Shown here: one piece after another, positions 10,525 to 23,300 of the stretch
Layout: the number at the start of each line of letters is the position of its first letter
Position numbering within the stretch: position 1 is the first letter of the stretch
Assembly: GCA_029204225.1 (NCBI GenBank)
Contig: CM055103.1
Location: 44,583,095 to 44,647,094, forward strand
Direction of reading: 5' to 3'
Source: Diphasiastrum complanatum
Lineage: Eukaryota > Streptophyta > Lycopodiopsida > Lycopodiales > Lycopodiaceae
DNA length: 64,000 bases
Notes under the pieces: generated by a model
Told to the model about the DNA's origin: nothing
The model's database searches: none
The model's input: the letters and a program-made list of their open reading frames with translations, nothing else
Made by a program: the position numbers and the translations under genes

Positions 10525-12763
10525 ATATGTAGACTTTTTCTCTCCTCTAAAAGGGCTGCAAGTTGTCATTGGCCCTTCGTTTTTTGTATCAGCGATTTGA
10601 CCCCAATTCTAGTATATTTATCAAAGTCATTCATATAGTGGCTTATGATTTAAAATATTCCTGTGTTCTCTGTAAGAACAGATAAATTCTTTCCAAGAAT
10701 CAAGATGTAACCATGCATGCATATATCTTAGAAAATACATTGATTTTTTCAAGGTTTAAGAATCCCTAATCACCACTTTATCAGGCTGCAACCATCGGGG
10801 AATTAACAAAACATATTCTCATTAATCATGTACTGCTTATTGTACACACTTCAGTGCACTTATTTGAAACAATCAAGGTCATCTTTCTTTGTTCCGTAGG
10901 TTGAAAACAATGACACAAACGTATCTTGCAATCAAGCAGAAGATAGAAAGTTGAGGTGGAGGTGCACACCATATGTTAAACATAGATCTATGATATTGTC
11001 GTGATTTAGAGCTCCGAAGTATCTTGAGTCCAGGCAATTTACCCAATAATCAAGCACATATGAAATTCTTTAGCATGTACAGAATATGCTCCAACAGTCT
11101 TCCTATCAAGATTTGTGCCTGAAAATTCCTCTTGGTCTCATGCACTAGAATATGAAACAACAGACTTGCGCCATCCAAGAAATTTGCTTGATCTAACCTT
11201 TTATGAGTAGCATTTTCCAAAATTGACATAATTGAATTGGCCGTCGGTGTTCACTATCCATGCTAGTAAGGATGGAATCTTAGTTTGCCTACTTTTGAGG
11301 GTAAATGCCCTTAGTGGTGACTGCTCGAGGCTATATAATTATGCCAAGCATTGAGAGAGGATCCATTCATGGAGAAGCACTTCCAAGTGGATTGTAAGCT
11401 ATGGGCAAGTGTGGATCTACTATGGGCAAGTCTAGAGCTGAACTACTATGCGAAGTGATCCTCACAAATGAGCATCTACGGCACGAGATGCAGGTGTTTA
11501 AACACTCATGGGTTCAAGCTCAGAGATGGCTGAGGTCTCGGGCTTGGAAGAAGCTCTAGGAGGGAACTTACAATCGGGTGTGAGTCTGCTAGCAATCTCT
11601 TTTATGTTTTAAATCATGCATGTTGATTCATGGTGATGGCATAACAAACAAAGAAGCTTCGCAACCAGGTTTGCTTCAGATCTTACCTTTGTGTTATTTC
11701 AGTTGGTATCAAAGCCAACTTTGTTACTTTATGTGTCAGATGAGTTAGAATTCGGAATGCAACCCAGCGAATTGGAACATTACCCAACTTTACACACAAC
11801 ATGGCTGGTTCTAACGATTCTCGAGAAGTTGCTCAAGTGATTTACCAAAATGATTGAAAGTCTGCATAGATCACTTATATAGTTTCTAGCGATCTCAACC
11901 ACTGAAATAGCACAGAACGTAGTCTTAGAACAGGACTTTGTTACATATATATTCTTCTGGCAGAGGAAGATGCTGCCACCTTTGGTACAATGTTTCTAGC
12001 CCAGCATTTCAATTTGGCCAATTTGCCAATTTTGAACCCAGCTGGAGTCGGGTCCCAAATTTTCAAATCAAATATTGGTCAGCATTTGAAATTATTATGT
12101 CAGATATATGTTAGAACTCTCAGGTAACTGTAGGTTGTAGTCTGTAATAAAAAAGCAAGTACTCTATTCACTGTTATTGTGTGATCAATGATCATGTACC
12201 GATGAATGTTCGCAATACTGACAAATCTGAAAACTTTTCTGAACTCTGAAGCAAATTCTCCTATTCTAACCAGTTCGATTAGTTTTGAACTGGAATAGAG
12301 AGATTCATACACCAACAAACTGTTATTCGAGGAAACATTGCTGTTTGGTAACTTTCCAATTAACCTTTTGATCTTATCCGAATCCTAAATATGAAAACCT
12401 GGTAACAAGAGCTGCAATCAAGAGCATTTGGAATAACCATACATTTCCAGTACCTGAGAAAAAAGCAGGCGTTGATGAGCTGAAAGTGGGAGGTAGAGTC
12501 ATGATATACTGCACAAGGTCACTTCATGCTATCACCATCTCTTTTGCATACCCTGACAGCAGGGACTGTGTGTCTCATGAATAGCCGCTTTCCTCCATAA
12601 CTTACGAAACCTTAACAAGCCTTGCTCTTGATTTTTCAATAAGGGCTTTTCCCATATCAAAATAGGAGTAAAAATGGCTCATGACTATGTGCAAACTCTT
12701 GTTTTCTCTATGTCACATTTTTCAAATGAGTGCCAGAACTCACAGAACTTAATGATAATCTAA
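10525..12763. other. Intergenic, with a possible retroelement primer-site relic
   Basis: No gene is readable. Near 11703 there is TTGGTATCAAAGCC, one base from the tRNA-Met primer site TGGTATCAGAGC used by Copia elements. It is preceded by TTATTTCA and followed about 95 bp later by an ATG (near 11801) with a short open frame. A TATATAATTAT box lies near 11331. This could be the end of an old LTR with its leader, but no partner LTR was found. Confidence 0.35.
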
Positions 12764-14872
12764 TTAATTATGCAACTGAACCCAGCTCTGCCGACCAATT
12801 TGTGAATGTGTTTTTGTTGTAGTTTCCTGAAAGATTGTTGTAGCATCTGCCTTGCCAGCAGCAGCATAAACGTTAGATAAAAGAACATAGCCTGGTGCAT
12901 TTCCAGGGTCAAGTCTAAAGATATGCTCTGCTGCACGTTCACCCATTTGCACATTACCATAATTTCTGCAAGAACCCAGCAAGGTTACCCATAAAGAACT
13001 ATCAGGTCTACACGGCATCTTCATGATAATGTCCTCTGCCTCAATAAGGCAGCCTGAACGAGCAAGGAGGTCAACCATGCAGCTGTAGTGCTCCATTGTT
13101 GCTTGAATGCCATACATTGGACTCATGGACTCAAAAAAGTAGCTGCCTTCATTGACTAGACCAGTATGACTAAATGCTGATAAAAGAGAAACGAAAATAC
13201 CGGCATCTATATCTACATCTTCTTGGCACATTTTCTCAAAAAGCTGCTCGGCTTCATTGCCAAGCCCGTGAACTGCATATCCCATAATCATGGCACTCCA
13301 AGAGACGACATTGTGTGTGGGCATGTTGTTAAAGACTCTGCAAGCATCCACTATGCTGCCACATTTAGAATACATGTCAACAAGGGAACTTCCAACAAAC
13401 ATGTCAGAGTCCAGCCCTTGCCGAATGACTTGCGCATGAACAAGCCTTCCTTCCTGAAAAGCAGCCTGACTGGCACATGCATTCAAAACTGCAACATAAG
13501 TTATGTTATCTGGCTCCACTTGTTCTTGCAGCATTTGCTGAAATGATTCCAAGGCCTTCTCTCCCTGACCAAACTTAACAAAACCCAGGATCATTGCACT
13601 CCATGTAATAACATCATGCACCCGAAACTTCTTGAACACTTTGTGTGCTTCATCAATACAACCACATTTAATGTACATGTCAACTAAGCAACTTCTGACA
13701 AAAATATTGGATTCAATCCCATTTTTGATAACTTGTGCATGGACAAGTTTTCCCTCCTCGAGTGCCTTAATGCTAGCACATGCCTTAAGAACTCCAACAA
13801 ACGTGACTGTGTCCGGTTCTAACATATCTTGCTGCATATGCTGAAAAAGTTCTAGTGCTTTCCGCCCCTGCCCACACTTGGCATAACCCCCAAGCAAGGC
13901 ACTCCAAGATACGACATTGCGTACGGGCATATTGTTAAACACTCGACATGCGTCGTCTATGCTTCCACATTTAGCATACATATCAACAATAGAACTCCCT
14001 ACAAAGACGTCCAATTCCAGCCCTTTTCTAATAATTTGTGCATGAACAAGCTTGCCCTCCTCAAGTGCCATCATACTTGCACATGCATTTAACACCCCGA
14101 CAAAAGTGTTGACATTAGGTTCCACCCCTTCTTGTTGCATGTGTTGAAATAATTCCAGTGCCTTCTCACCATGGCCGCAATTAACAAACCCTATAATCAT
14201 TGCACTCCAAGAGACCACATCATGAACAGGCAGGTCATTAAAAACCTTACAAGCATCTACAATTCTCCCACATTTTGTATACATGTCAACCAAGGAACTC
14301 CCAACATAGCTGTCAAATTGCAGCCCCATTGAAGTTACTTGCTCATGAACAAGCTTACCATACTCCAGTGCTTCCAAACCACTGCAAGCATTCAGAACTC
14401 CTGAAAAAGTGAAAGCATCTGGTTCTATTTTTTCGTCCCGCATTTGGTCGTATAGTTCTAATGCCATGCGTGGCATCTCACATTTGACATACCCCATAAT
14501 CATCGTATTCCAGGAAACAACGTCACGTGTGGGCATGCCACTAAATACTTTGTAAGCCTCCGCTATGCTCCCACATTTAGCATACATGTCAACCAGGCTA
14601 TTTCCTACGAAGATATCTGAGTCCCAGCCAGTTTGAATTATTTGTGCATGGGCGTCCCTTCCCTCTTCCAGTGCTGTCAGATTGGCGCACGCCTTAAGAA
14701 TCGCAACAAAAGTGAAGTTATCTGGTTTTGCATCTTCTCTCTGCATGGTCTGAAAAAGTTCCATCGCCCTGATGTATTGGCGGTCGTTCACATACTTTAT
14801 AATTCTCACATTCCAAGAAAAGGCACTTGATGGAATTGTACCTGGTGCCAGTGTAGATAACTCTGTGTTCAC
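12764..14872 (-). CDS. PLS-class pentatricopeptide repeat (PPR) protein, E-type end
   Basis: PPR proteins of this class bind RNA in chloroplasts or mitochondria and take part in editing, splicing or stabilising organelle transcripts. The open frame has 702 codons made almost wholly of about six P-L-S cycles of ~100 residues. Each carries LVDMYAKCGS, VVSW and ALELFQHMQQ-like signatures and an HAQ.I helix. The last part (HYSCMVDLLARSG, then LLGSCRNYGNVQMGE and YVLLSNVYAAAGK) is the usual L2-S2-E1 end. It stops about 30 residues later with no readable E+ or DYW domain. The codon at 14872 is GTG. The same frame is open upstream to a TGA at 14963-14965 without any ATG, and the first in-frame ATG is at 14764, inside a repeat. 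The true start is therefore probably in an upstream exon, or the N-terminus is lost. No organelle-targeting peptide is visible. The function is inferred from family only. Confidence 0.9.
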   Translation of the reverse strand: MNTELSTLAPGTIPSSAFSWNVRIIKYVNDRQYIRAMELFQTMQREDAKPDNFTFVAILKACANLTALEEGRDAHAQIIQTGWDSDIFVGNSLVDMYAKCGSIAEAYKVFSGMPTRDVVSWNTMIMGYVKCEMPRMALELYDQMRDEKIEPDAFTFSGVLNACSGLEALEYGKLVHEQVTSMGLQFDSYVGSSLVDMYTKCGRIVDACKVFNDLPVHDVVSWSAMIIGFVNCGHGEKALELFQHMQQEGVEPNVNTFVGVLNACASMMALEEGKLVHAQIIRKGLELDVFVGSSIVDMYAKCGSIDDACRVFNNMPVRNVVSWSALLGGYAKCGQGRKALELFQHMQQDMLEPDTVTFVGVLKACASIKALEEGKLVHAQVIKNGIESNIFVRSCLVDMYIKCGCIDEAHKVFKKFRVHDVITWSAMILGFVKFGQGEKALESFQQMLQEQVEPDNITYVAVLNACASQAAFQEGRLVHAQVIRQGLDSDMFVGSSLVDMYSKCGSIVDACRVFNNMPTHNVVSWSAMIMGYAVHGLGNEAEQLFEKMCQEDVDIDAGIFVSLLSAFSHTGLVNEGSYFFESMSPMYGIQATMEHYSCMVDLLARSGCLIEAEDIIMKMPCRPDSSLWVTLLGSCRNYGNVQMGERAAEHIFRLDPGNAPGYVLLSNVYAAAGKADATTIFQETTTKTHSQIGRQSWVQLHN

Positions 14873-15230
14873 CCATTGAGGAGTTGATGGATTTTCTACC
14901 CAAAGCGCTTCCTGTGTCTGCTTGTGTTTGAAATCTGGGTACCTATCGTTTCTCTGGTTACATCAATCCAGACCCAGCTGATCAATCAGCTCACAGACGA
15001 GACTCTCCAGAGACAAACAGAAAGGAGTTACACTTCATGGGGGGAACTTCACCTTATTAGGTCTGTGATCCCACCAACTGGAAGGATCCGAAAATAACCG
15101 TCTCCAAAGTTTCTCTGTGCTTTTCTTTCTGACCTCTACACAGGAAAGCAAAGCTTTAAATCAGTATGATAAGGAAAGACAATACACGTGCTGAAGAATA
15201 GCTATGCACTTTCTAGCTTCTTTCGTCTCT

Positions 15231-15252
15231 TGTGTGTGTGTGTGTGTGTGTT
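15231..15252. repeat. TG microsatellite
   Basis: About eleven TG units upstream of the PPR gene. Confidence 0.9.
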
Positions 15253-15630
15253 TAGATAAAAAAAATATACATGCAACAAGAAAAGCAAGGGATCCATATT
15301 AAAACCATAGTATAGAACTCAAAAAATCAAAATCTTGTCCAGGCAGCACTACTTTATGTCTCATCAGTACTCAAACATAAGTTGCTATCTGGGTTTGGAA
15401 AGAATCTGGATTCTCTAGCGTGGACCCAATGCTGGGTAAGAAGCAAACAATCAACAAGAAAAACTTAAAAACAAAACGAAAAGAACCAAGAAAACTAAAA
15501 GCAAAATCAGGGAAGTTGATGAGTGTCCAATACATCGAAAGCCTCTCAGTGGTTTAAGTATACCGTCTCGATACGATGCCAAAAAGACGATTTAAATGCA
15601 AATACAATTCTTAGAACTCTAGATTACAGA

Positions 15631-15762
15631 GAAATGGATAACGCAACTGATACTCCTAAGTGCATTATGCTGGTTAGAATCAGGAAAAATTCCAGTGAAA
15701 TGGATAACACAACTGACATTCCTAATTGCATTATGCCGGTTACAATGAGAGAAAATTCAAGC
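15631..15762 (+). repeat. 66-bp in-frame tandem duplication
   Basis: Two units of 66 bp begin GAAATGGATAAC at 15631 and 15697. Each contains GCATTATGC and a GGTTA.AAT.AG stretch. Because 66 is a multiple of three, the open frame at 15523-15768 (no ATG, starts at GTG) repeats the peptide MDN.TD.P.CIM. I do not think it is a gene. Confidence 0.65.
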
Positions 15763-16416
15763 TACTGAGCGCATAACATTTGCCAATGATACTTTTTCTG
15801 CTCAGAATCGCATGTTACTGACTAAAAAAGGAGGTAAAAGGGAAAAGAAGAAGTACCACTTCCAACAAGATGTGCTGTTGATGGTGAATATGTGGAAGAC
15901 ATGAATGGAGAACCCAAATGCGAGAAAAGGCGAGAGCAAGCAGCCATGACTTCAGTAGAGGAGCGTCTCTTCCTAGACTAGCAATTTGTGATCAGATTTG
16001 CAAACAATAGGCAAGAATCTGTAACCCTTGGCTGAGGGCAAGCCTGATCTGTGAAATTCTTTTGCATGTCCCACCTCACAAAAAAGCTTCAAATGGAGTG
16101 AAAGGTTCAGATTTTATGGGCAATCACAGCCCAAATGTGAGAAATTTAAAGAAAAGTTACTCCAAAGAATGAGCCCACAAACCAAAGATGTGGGCCAATT
16201 CTTCCCAATATTGAGAAGAATTTTTTTTTTGGGTGAGAAGGTGCCATGTGGAATCGAGCGTTTAGGTTTGGTAGTATAATCGCTTATTATATAGTGTATC
16301 AAGTTCAGGGGAAAGTTTTAGGTCTAAGGTGCTCAAGCACGAGGCTAAAGGTGGCTTTTCTATGTGAAATCAGGTGTGATGATGTTTTTTTTGTAGACAA
16401 CTAGGACAACTATGAG

Positions 16417-16454
16417 TTTACACAACCTTTCGCACATGCAAAAGGTTGTGTAAA
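16417..16454. repeat. Perfect 14-bp stem inverted repeat
   Basis: TTTACACAACCTTT (16417-16430) is followed after 10 bases by its exact reverse complement (16441-16454). It may be a MITE footprint or a chance hairpin. No gene end is nearby to make it a terminator. Confidence 0.6.
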
Positions 16455-16589
16455 ACATGAGTTAACGTGTTTCTCAAGATCCTCTTGGTGAGGTTACACT
16501 CATTCTTTCACAAAATCACACAATCTGATTTCATGATTGTATATAGTTTTTCGTGTTTTTTCATGTGAGTATAAAGGGTGTAAAAAATG

Positions 16590-16592
<3 letters not shown>

Positions 16593-16627
<35 letters not shown>

Positions 16628-16640
16628 CACACACACACAT
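16593..16640. repeat. GA microsatellite followed by AC repeat
   Basis: About sixteen GA units to 16624, then a short ACACACACAC tract. Confidence 0.9.
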
Positions 16641-17174
16641 ACACTCTCATAAACACCCTCTTTATGTTGTAACTCACTAGAAAGGGGCTTTGTAGTAAAA
16701 ATCAAATAAACCAGAAAGGCCTCTATAAAAACTCAAAGGAAAACGACACCAAAATTGATCGCAATTAGCCTTCTACATAAGGAAATCATCATGAGAATGA
16801 TGGATACAGAATCTAAATGCAAATACTTGTTGCCCTTACTAAGGTTACACATATGTCAATTACATCACATATTCGCCGCCCGTGTGATACTATATGTGTA
16901 GTTGCATTTGCAACAACTATTTGATGCGATAAAAGGCCATATGCACGACAAGGTATTCGAGCCTACGTAATCAATCTAAAGACATTTGGTACATTGGCAC
17001 CTCAAATGGAGCTTGGGACAACCAACTTAGATTCTTGTGTTCAACAATTTGCCTAATCATCCAACCATCTACACATAAAGGCTAATATGCAAGCTAGCAC
17101 TAATATCTACACACTTGTAATTGCCAAAGAAAAGGACGAATTTGGTTCTTGTCAACCAGGTCGGTAGAGAGATA

Positions 17175-17690
17175 TAGCAAAAAGATGCTAAATCTATTGA
17201 TACACCAATGGAGTCAAATGTGAAGCTCACTATAAGAGGTAATGAAAGATCCTTCGAGGACATTACTCTCTATAGGAAGCTAGTTGGTTCACTCATATAT
17301 CTAACCATCACAAGACCTGATCTTCGCTATTGTGCTGGTAGATCAAGTCAATTTATGCATGACCCTAGCTAGTGTGGAGCATTGGAAGCTAGGCAAGAGA
17401 GTATTGCGGTACATCTTGGGTTCTAGAGATTTTGGCATTGTTTATAGAGGATCACCACCTAAATTGTATGGATTTTCAGCTGGAGATCAAATGAATAGAA
17501 AATCCATAAGTGCACATGCTATTTTCATAGGTGATGGAGATATCTCATGGATGTCGAAGAAACAAGCAACAATCTCATTATCATCTAGTGAGGCCGAACC
17601 CTAACTTCATGCACAAAGGAGATGCTTTGGATCAAAAGGATGGTAATGGATATCAACTTATTGGATTTTCTGCATCCAAATTTAGCCAAG
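17175..17690 (+). pseudogene. Copia RT end / RNase H fragment
   Basis: The translated fragment runs from TPMESNVKL through ITLYRKLVGSLIYLTITRPD and HWKLGKRVLRYILGSRDFGI to SWMSKKQATISLSSSEAE. This is the join between reverse transcriptase and RNase H in Copia elements. It closely resembles the same part of Copia-1 in this window (20.5-21.1 kb), so it is a broken copy of that family on the opposite strand. Deletions remove SDFA after GFS, and a frameshift follows the SEAE motif. There are no LTRs beside it. Confidence 0.85.
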
Positions 17691-17714
17691 ATCTTGTTGA
17701 TCCATTAAGCGTGT

Positions 17715-18190
17715 TTTGGATCTGAATTTCTTACAATAGTTTGATCTTGGATCCATAGGTGAATCTATGGTTTTGCAATCTTCCATGCCATACTTGTGAA
17801 GTACATCGATTAGATATTATCTTTGCAGGCTTATAGTGATTCTTCCGGTCATTTTTGTCTCTTGTGATCTCTATGCCAAGTAGGCAGTGTATTGGGCCTA
17901 AATTAGTCATTTCGAATCCCTTAAAAAGTAATGCTTTAGTCTCATGCAATAGCTAATTTGAGCTGCTCATGATTAGAAAATCATCGACATAAAGTGCTAT
18001 TATGACAAAGCTTGAGCCTCTATATTGTAGATACACATTAGAATTTGCATAACTGGAAGCAAATTGATGTTGTGACAATAATAGATTTATTATTTCAAAC
18101 CAGGCTCCAAGAACTTGCTTTAACCCATAGAGGGCCTTCTACAATTTGCAAATTTTATGCTCTTGAACTTGAAAGACGTAACCTAATTTT
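17715..18190 (-). pseudogene. Copia reverse transcriptase fragment
   Basis: Read on the minus strand from about 18190 it shows GYVFQVQEHKI, KALYGLKQVLGAWFEI, IIALYVDDFLI (catalytic YVDD box intact) and FEMTNLGPIHCLLGIEI. This is the second half of a Copia RT. It is a different subfamily from the plus-strand fragment next to it and resembles the fragment at 59.9-60.8 kb (LYVED, FEMTDLEPAHYLLGIEI). Stops interrupt it. Confidence 0.8.
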
Positions 18191-18357
18191 CTATTTTTAG
18201 AGTACTAATCACTTGATTAAGATCTTTTTCTGAAGTTAAAATCTGATTGATATCAAGTGATAAAATTTTTACATGTCAGATCAGGGAATAGGTGAAAAAA
18301 TCTAGATCCAATCTCATTGTCCATTACCTATTTTGTGTTCTGAAGTAATTCGTAAGA

Positions 18358-18961
18358 ATGGCAAATTTCGATTCTGAACCTCAAGTTCAGTTATCCCAAC
18401 GTCCTATTGTTAGAAGAACTCCTCGTTTAGAATTGCCAAAGTACAATGGATTATCTGATCCAATTAGATTCCTCAAAATTTTTATCAAATCATGCGAAGT
18501 CTATGGTGAAGTAATCCAAAGGATAAACTTAAATTATTTCCTATGTCCTTAACTAAAGTGCACAAGATTGGTTTTACAATCAAGACATGATTGAACGTTT
18601 AGATTGGGAAGTAGTAAAAGCTGCTTTCATTACGAGATTTAAGCCCAAGAAATTTTTGGACGATCCTTTCCTACTTCTAAGTAAAATCAAAATGGAAAAG
18701 AATGAGAGGGTACGAGATTATATTGAGCGTATCAAACATCTAAGATTAGAATGTGAACCGTATCTCATCAACAATGAAGCTATGATAATGTGGTTCTTAG
18801 CAGGTCTCTCGAAGAGGATCCGATGTGAACTTAAACGTCGAGGAAATTACATGTCATTGCAACATGCAATGGATGATGCAATACGTGAAGAGGATGAGGA
18901 TTCCGGTGATGTAGCGGCCTTGGTTCACCTGTCACGCATAGATTCGTTCCCAAGGGAATAG
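18358..18961 (+). pseudogene. Gypsy gag fragment (Retrotrans_gag type)
   Basis: It starts with ATG and reads LELPKYNGLSDPIRFLKIF, then after a frameshift or stop near 18552 DWEVVKAAFITRFKPKKFLD, KNERVRDYIERIKHLR and MIMWFLAGLSKRIRCELKR. The central W..VK.AF...F and VRDYI pattern is that of the Ty3/Gypsy capsid. The same pattern occurs in gag remnants at 37.4 kb and 41.4 kb. The frame ends where minus-strand LTR-B sequence begins (about 18.9 kb), which suggests interruption by that insertion. Confidence 0.8.
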
Positions 18962-19681
<720 letters not shown>

Positions 19682-20336
19682 TGTGAAAAATACAGATCCT
19701 AAGTGGATCTAAACTCCAAGATCATTGGCTTGAATGCTTGCACTCCAAACTACATAAGCTAGGAATTGGCAACACATTCTATGCTACCTAGAATGCAAAG
19801 AACTTGATCAAAAAGCATTTATCACAAATGGAAACTTCCATAAACATCAAGTGCGGCCCAAAATAGCATTATACAGTCCATAATACATCAGCCTATCACT
19901 TTTGGAAAGCACCTAAGATCATACACAATAGCTTGAAGACAATACACACAACAATGCTCTCAATGGAGGAAGAAACAATGACAATGATCTATTGATCTCA
20001 ATGAAGCATACAAAAGGTTTCTCCAACCTGTTCTCCACGACTTCCCTACTATTTATGGATGAGGAAGATGACTCTCTCTCCTCTCTCTAGAAGGTACTTG
20101 ACCCTAGATATTCCCTATATAGGAAAAATAGCAAAAAATGGCTTATATGACCAAAATACATCAAAATGGTCTCATTTTGAAGGGTATGAAGTTTGACACT
20201 TCATCATACTGAAAAAATACAGTAAATAAAAACATTGTGGCCTGGTTCACACGTGTGAAACTCCAGAACCAAAACTATTTACAATTTTAGCCAATTTAGG
20301 CCTCAAACTAGCTAGGAAATGTTGACAATTTTCACA
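19682..20336 (-). repeat. Copia-1 3' LTR
   Basis: 655 bp, TG...CA ends (element sense TGTGAAAATTG to TTTTTCACA). It contains a perfect CACACGTGTG palindrome at 20248-20257. In the element's 5' LTR the same site reads CACACGTGCA. Confidence 0.95.
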
Positions 20337-23300
20337 CTCCCTCTTCAACATTGGATGCTAGTTTCAACATAGTCTTTGAGCACATTCCAAGATTAGATCT
20401 ATGCATTAAATATAGGTCCTTTCCCAATGGTTTGGTGAAGATATCAGCCACACACTCCTTTGAAGAGACATGTTGAAGCTCCACCTCTTTGGCAATGACT
20501 TGATCTCTCACAAAATGGTGAGCAATCTCAATGTGCTTGCTCCTTGCATGAAAAACAGGATTGCTTGCCAAGCTTTGGGCTGAAAGGTTATCACAAAGTA
20601 TGATTGGAGTCTTCTCTGGTTCCAGCAAGTGAAGATCCAATAACATCCTCTTGATCCAAAGAATCTCCTTGGTGCATGTTGTTAATGCCTTGTACTCGGC
20701 TTCGGTGGAAGATAGAGAGATAGTTGGTTGCTTCTTTGATAACCATGAGACCACTCCATCTCCAAGATAGATTGCAAAGGCACTTGTTGACTTCCTATCC
20801 ATTTGATCACCTGCAAAATCTGAATCTGAAAATCCACAAAGGTTAGGTGTAGTACCTCCATACAAGATGCCAAAATCTCTAGATCCCGAGATGTATCTAA
20901 GTACTCTCTTTCCTAGCTTCCAATGAGCCTCACTAGGATCTTGCATAAATTGACTTAGTTTACCAACCACAAAGCTTAGATCAGGTCTTGTGATGGTTAA
21001 CCATATAAGAGATCCTATTAGCTTTCTATAGAGAGTAATGTCCTTGAAGGATCTTTCATTACTTCTTGTAGTTAGCTTTACATTTGATTCCATAGGAGTA
21101 GAAACAACTTTACAATCTTCCATATGAAACCTTTTTAGAATAGAGTTAACATACTTTTCTTGACATATGAATGTAGATTTAGAAGTTCTAATAATCTCTA
21201 TTCCTAAGATATAATGAAGTTTACCAAGATCTTGAATTTCAAACTCTCTTTTGAGTGCCATCTTGATTTCATCTATATCTAGATTGTTACCACCACTTAA
21301 GATAATGTCATCAACATAGATCAAAAGTAAAGTGATATCATTTTCATTCAATCTAAAGTAGAGAGAATGATCATACTCACTCATAACAAAGTTTTGAGAA
21401 AGTAAGAAGGAATTGAGCTTAGCATACCAACTCCTTGGTGCTTGCTTTAGCCCATACAAACTCTTTTGGAGATAGCACACATGATTAGGCTCATCATGTG
21501 AAACATAGCCCTCGGGTTGCTCCATGTAAATATCTTCTTCAAGATCACCATTCAAGAAGGAATTAGTAACATCCATTTGCCACATATCCCAATCATAAAG
21601 AGTTGCAAGAGAGATTAGGATTCGAATAGTTACCATCTTTGCCACGGGTGCAAAGGTCTCATCATAGTCAATACCATATTCTTGAGCATACCCCTTTGCC
21701 ACCAACCTTGCCTTGTACTTGTTGATTGATCCATCTTGATTTGTCTTGATCTTGAAGATCCACTTACAACCAATTGCCTTCTTGTCCTTTGGAAGCTTTA
21801 CCAACCTCCATGTGTTGCTTTTGATGAGTGCTTGATGCTCATGATCCATGGCTTGGATCCATTCCTTCTTTTGAATTGCTTCACCTACACAAGTTGGTTC
21901 ATCAAAAGAGGTAAGAAAAGCAAAGTTAGAGTTGTCCACCACTTGCTTTCCTTTTTCATCATAGGTTAGCCTTGATGGCTTAGCCCTTTGCCTTTGAGTC
22001 TTCCTTGAAGTTTGCTTTGGAGTGGCATCTCCATCTTCATCCAAGACATCTTGCACATCATGATGATTAGTAGGCACATCAACATCAACATCAACAACAT
22101 TGGAAACATTCTCTTCATGAAAGATGACATCCCTACTTATGACAACTTTCTTTGTAGAAGGAATGTACACTTTGTAAGCCTTGCTTACTTCACTATAGCC
22201 AACAAACACACCCTTCTTTGATGAAGGATCTTCTTTAGTTCTATCATCAAGTGTGATATTGACAAAACATGTACATCCAAAGATCCTACAATGCTTGACA
22301 CTCGGCCTTCTACCATAAAGAACCTCATGAGGAGTTTTACCATCCAAGGAAGCACTTGTCCATCTATTACATAGATAGTTAGCACATGCTAAAGCTTCCC
22401 CCCAAAAAGACTTAGCAAGATTAGCATGTAGTCTCATTGCCTTGGCACATTCACAAAGGGTTCTATTCTTCCTCTCGGCCACTCCATTCTGTTGTGGAGT
22501 CCTAGGACTAGACATCTCCCTCTTAATCCCATGTGCTATACAAAAGTCTTTGAACCTATTTGAGGTGTATTCCCCTCCATTATCAGATCTTAAGCATTTG
22601 ATCTTTGTATTGAATTGGTTTTCCATTTCATTCTTGAACTTGACAAATGCAGCAAACACTTCATCCTTACTTTTAAGAAGATAGATCCAAGTATACCTAC
22701 TAAAGTCATCAATGAAAGTTGCATACATCTTTGCCCCACCATTGCTAGTTGTACTAGAAGAATGAATATCAGAATGCACAAGTTGAAAAGCTTCTTTAGA
22801 TCTAGAAGTAGATCTAGAATAAGCAAGTCTATGAGATTTGGACAAGGCACAATGTTCACAAACACTATTGTTTGCAACAAGACTTTTAGGGAGACCAAGA
22901 ACAAGCTCTTTCTTTGCCATTACCTCCAAAGATTTGAAGTTGGGATGGCCCAACCTCTTGTGCCAAATTTCTTGGTTTGTGAATTGCTCCCTAGCCATAC
23001 ATCCTTCATGATTAGAGATCACACATGCATCAAGCTTGAAAAGTTTACCATGCCTCCTACCTTGAGCAATCAAGGATCCACATTTACTTATCAAACATGC
23101 ATCTCCAATGAACTCCACATCAAGTCCTTTGTCAATCATTTGACTTACACTAAGCAAATTCTTAGTGATTGAAGGAATGTACAAAACATTTTCAAGATTT
23201 GCTTTCCTATTTGTTGAAAGGGAAATAGGAATAGTGCCTATGCCTTTGATGTCACATTGACCATCATTTGCAGTGTAGATGATGTTACCTTCTCCCTCAT

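Larger units (their letters stand above)
14966..17174. other. Region upstream of the PPR gene, no second gene seen
   Basis: It would contain the PPR promoter, but I cannot place a TATA box with confidence. It holds a TG microsatellite, a 66-bp duplication, a hairpin and a GA microsatellite (listed separately). The rest is unremarkable. Confidence 0.4.

Noticed and set aside
13223-13546. 107-codon plus-strand frame inside the PPR gene
   Set aside because: Antisense shadow of well-formed PPR repeats.
22615-23172. 185-codon plus-strand frame inside Copia-1
   Set aside because: Antisense to an intact gag-pol with all motifs; no domain of its own.
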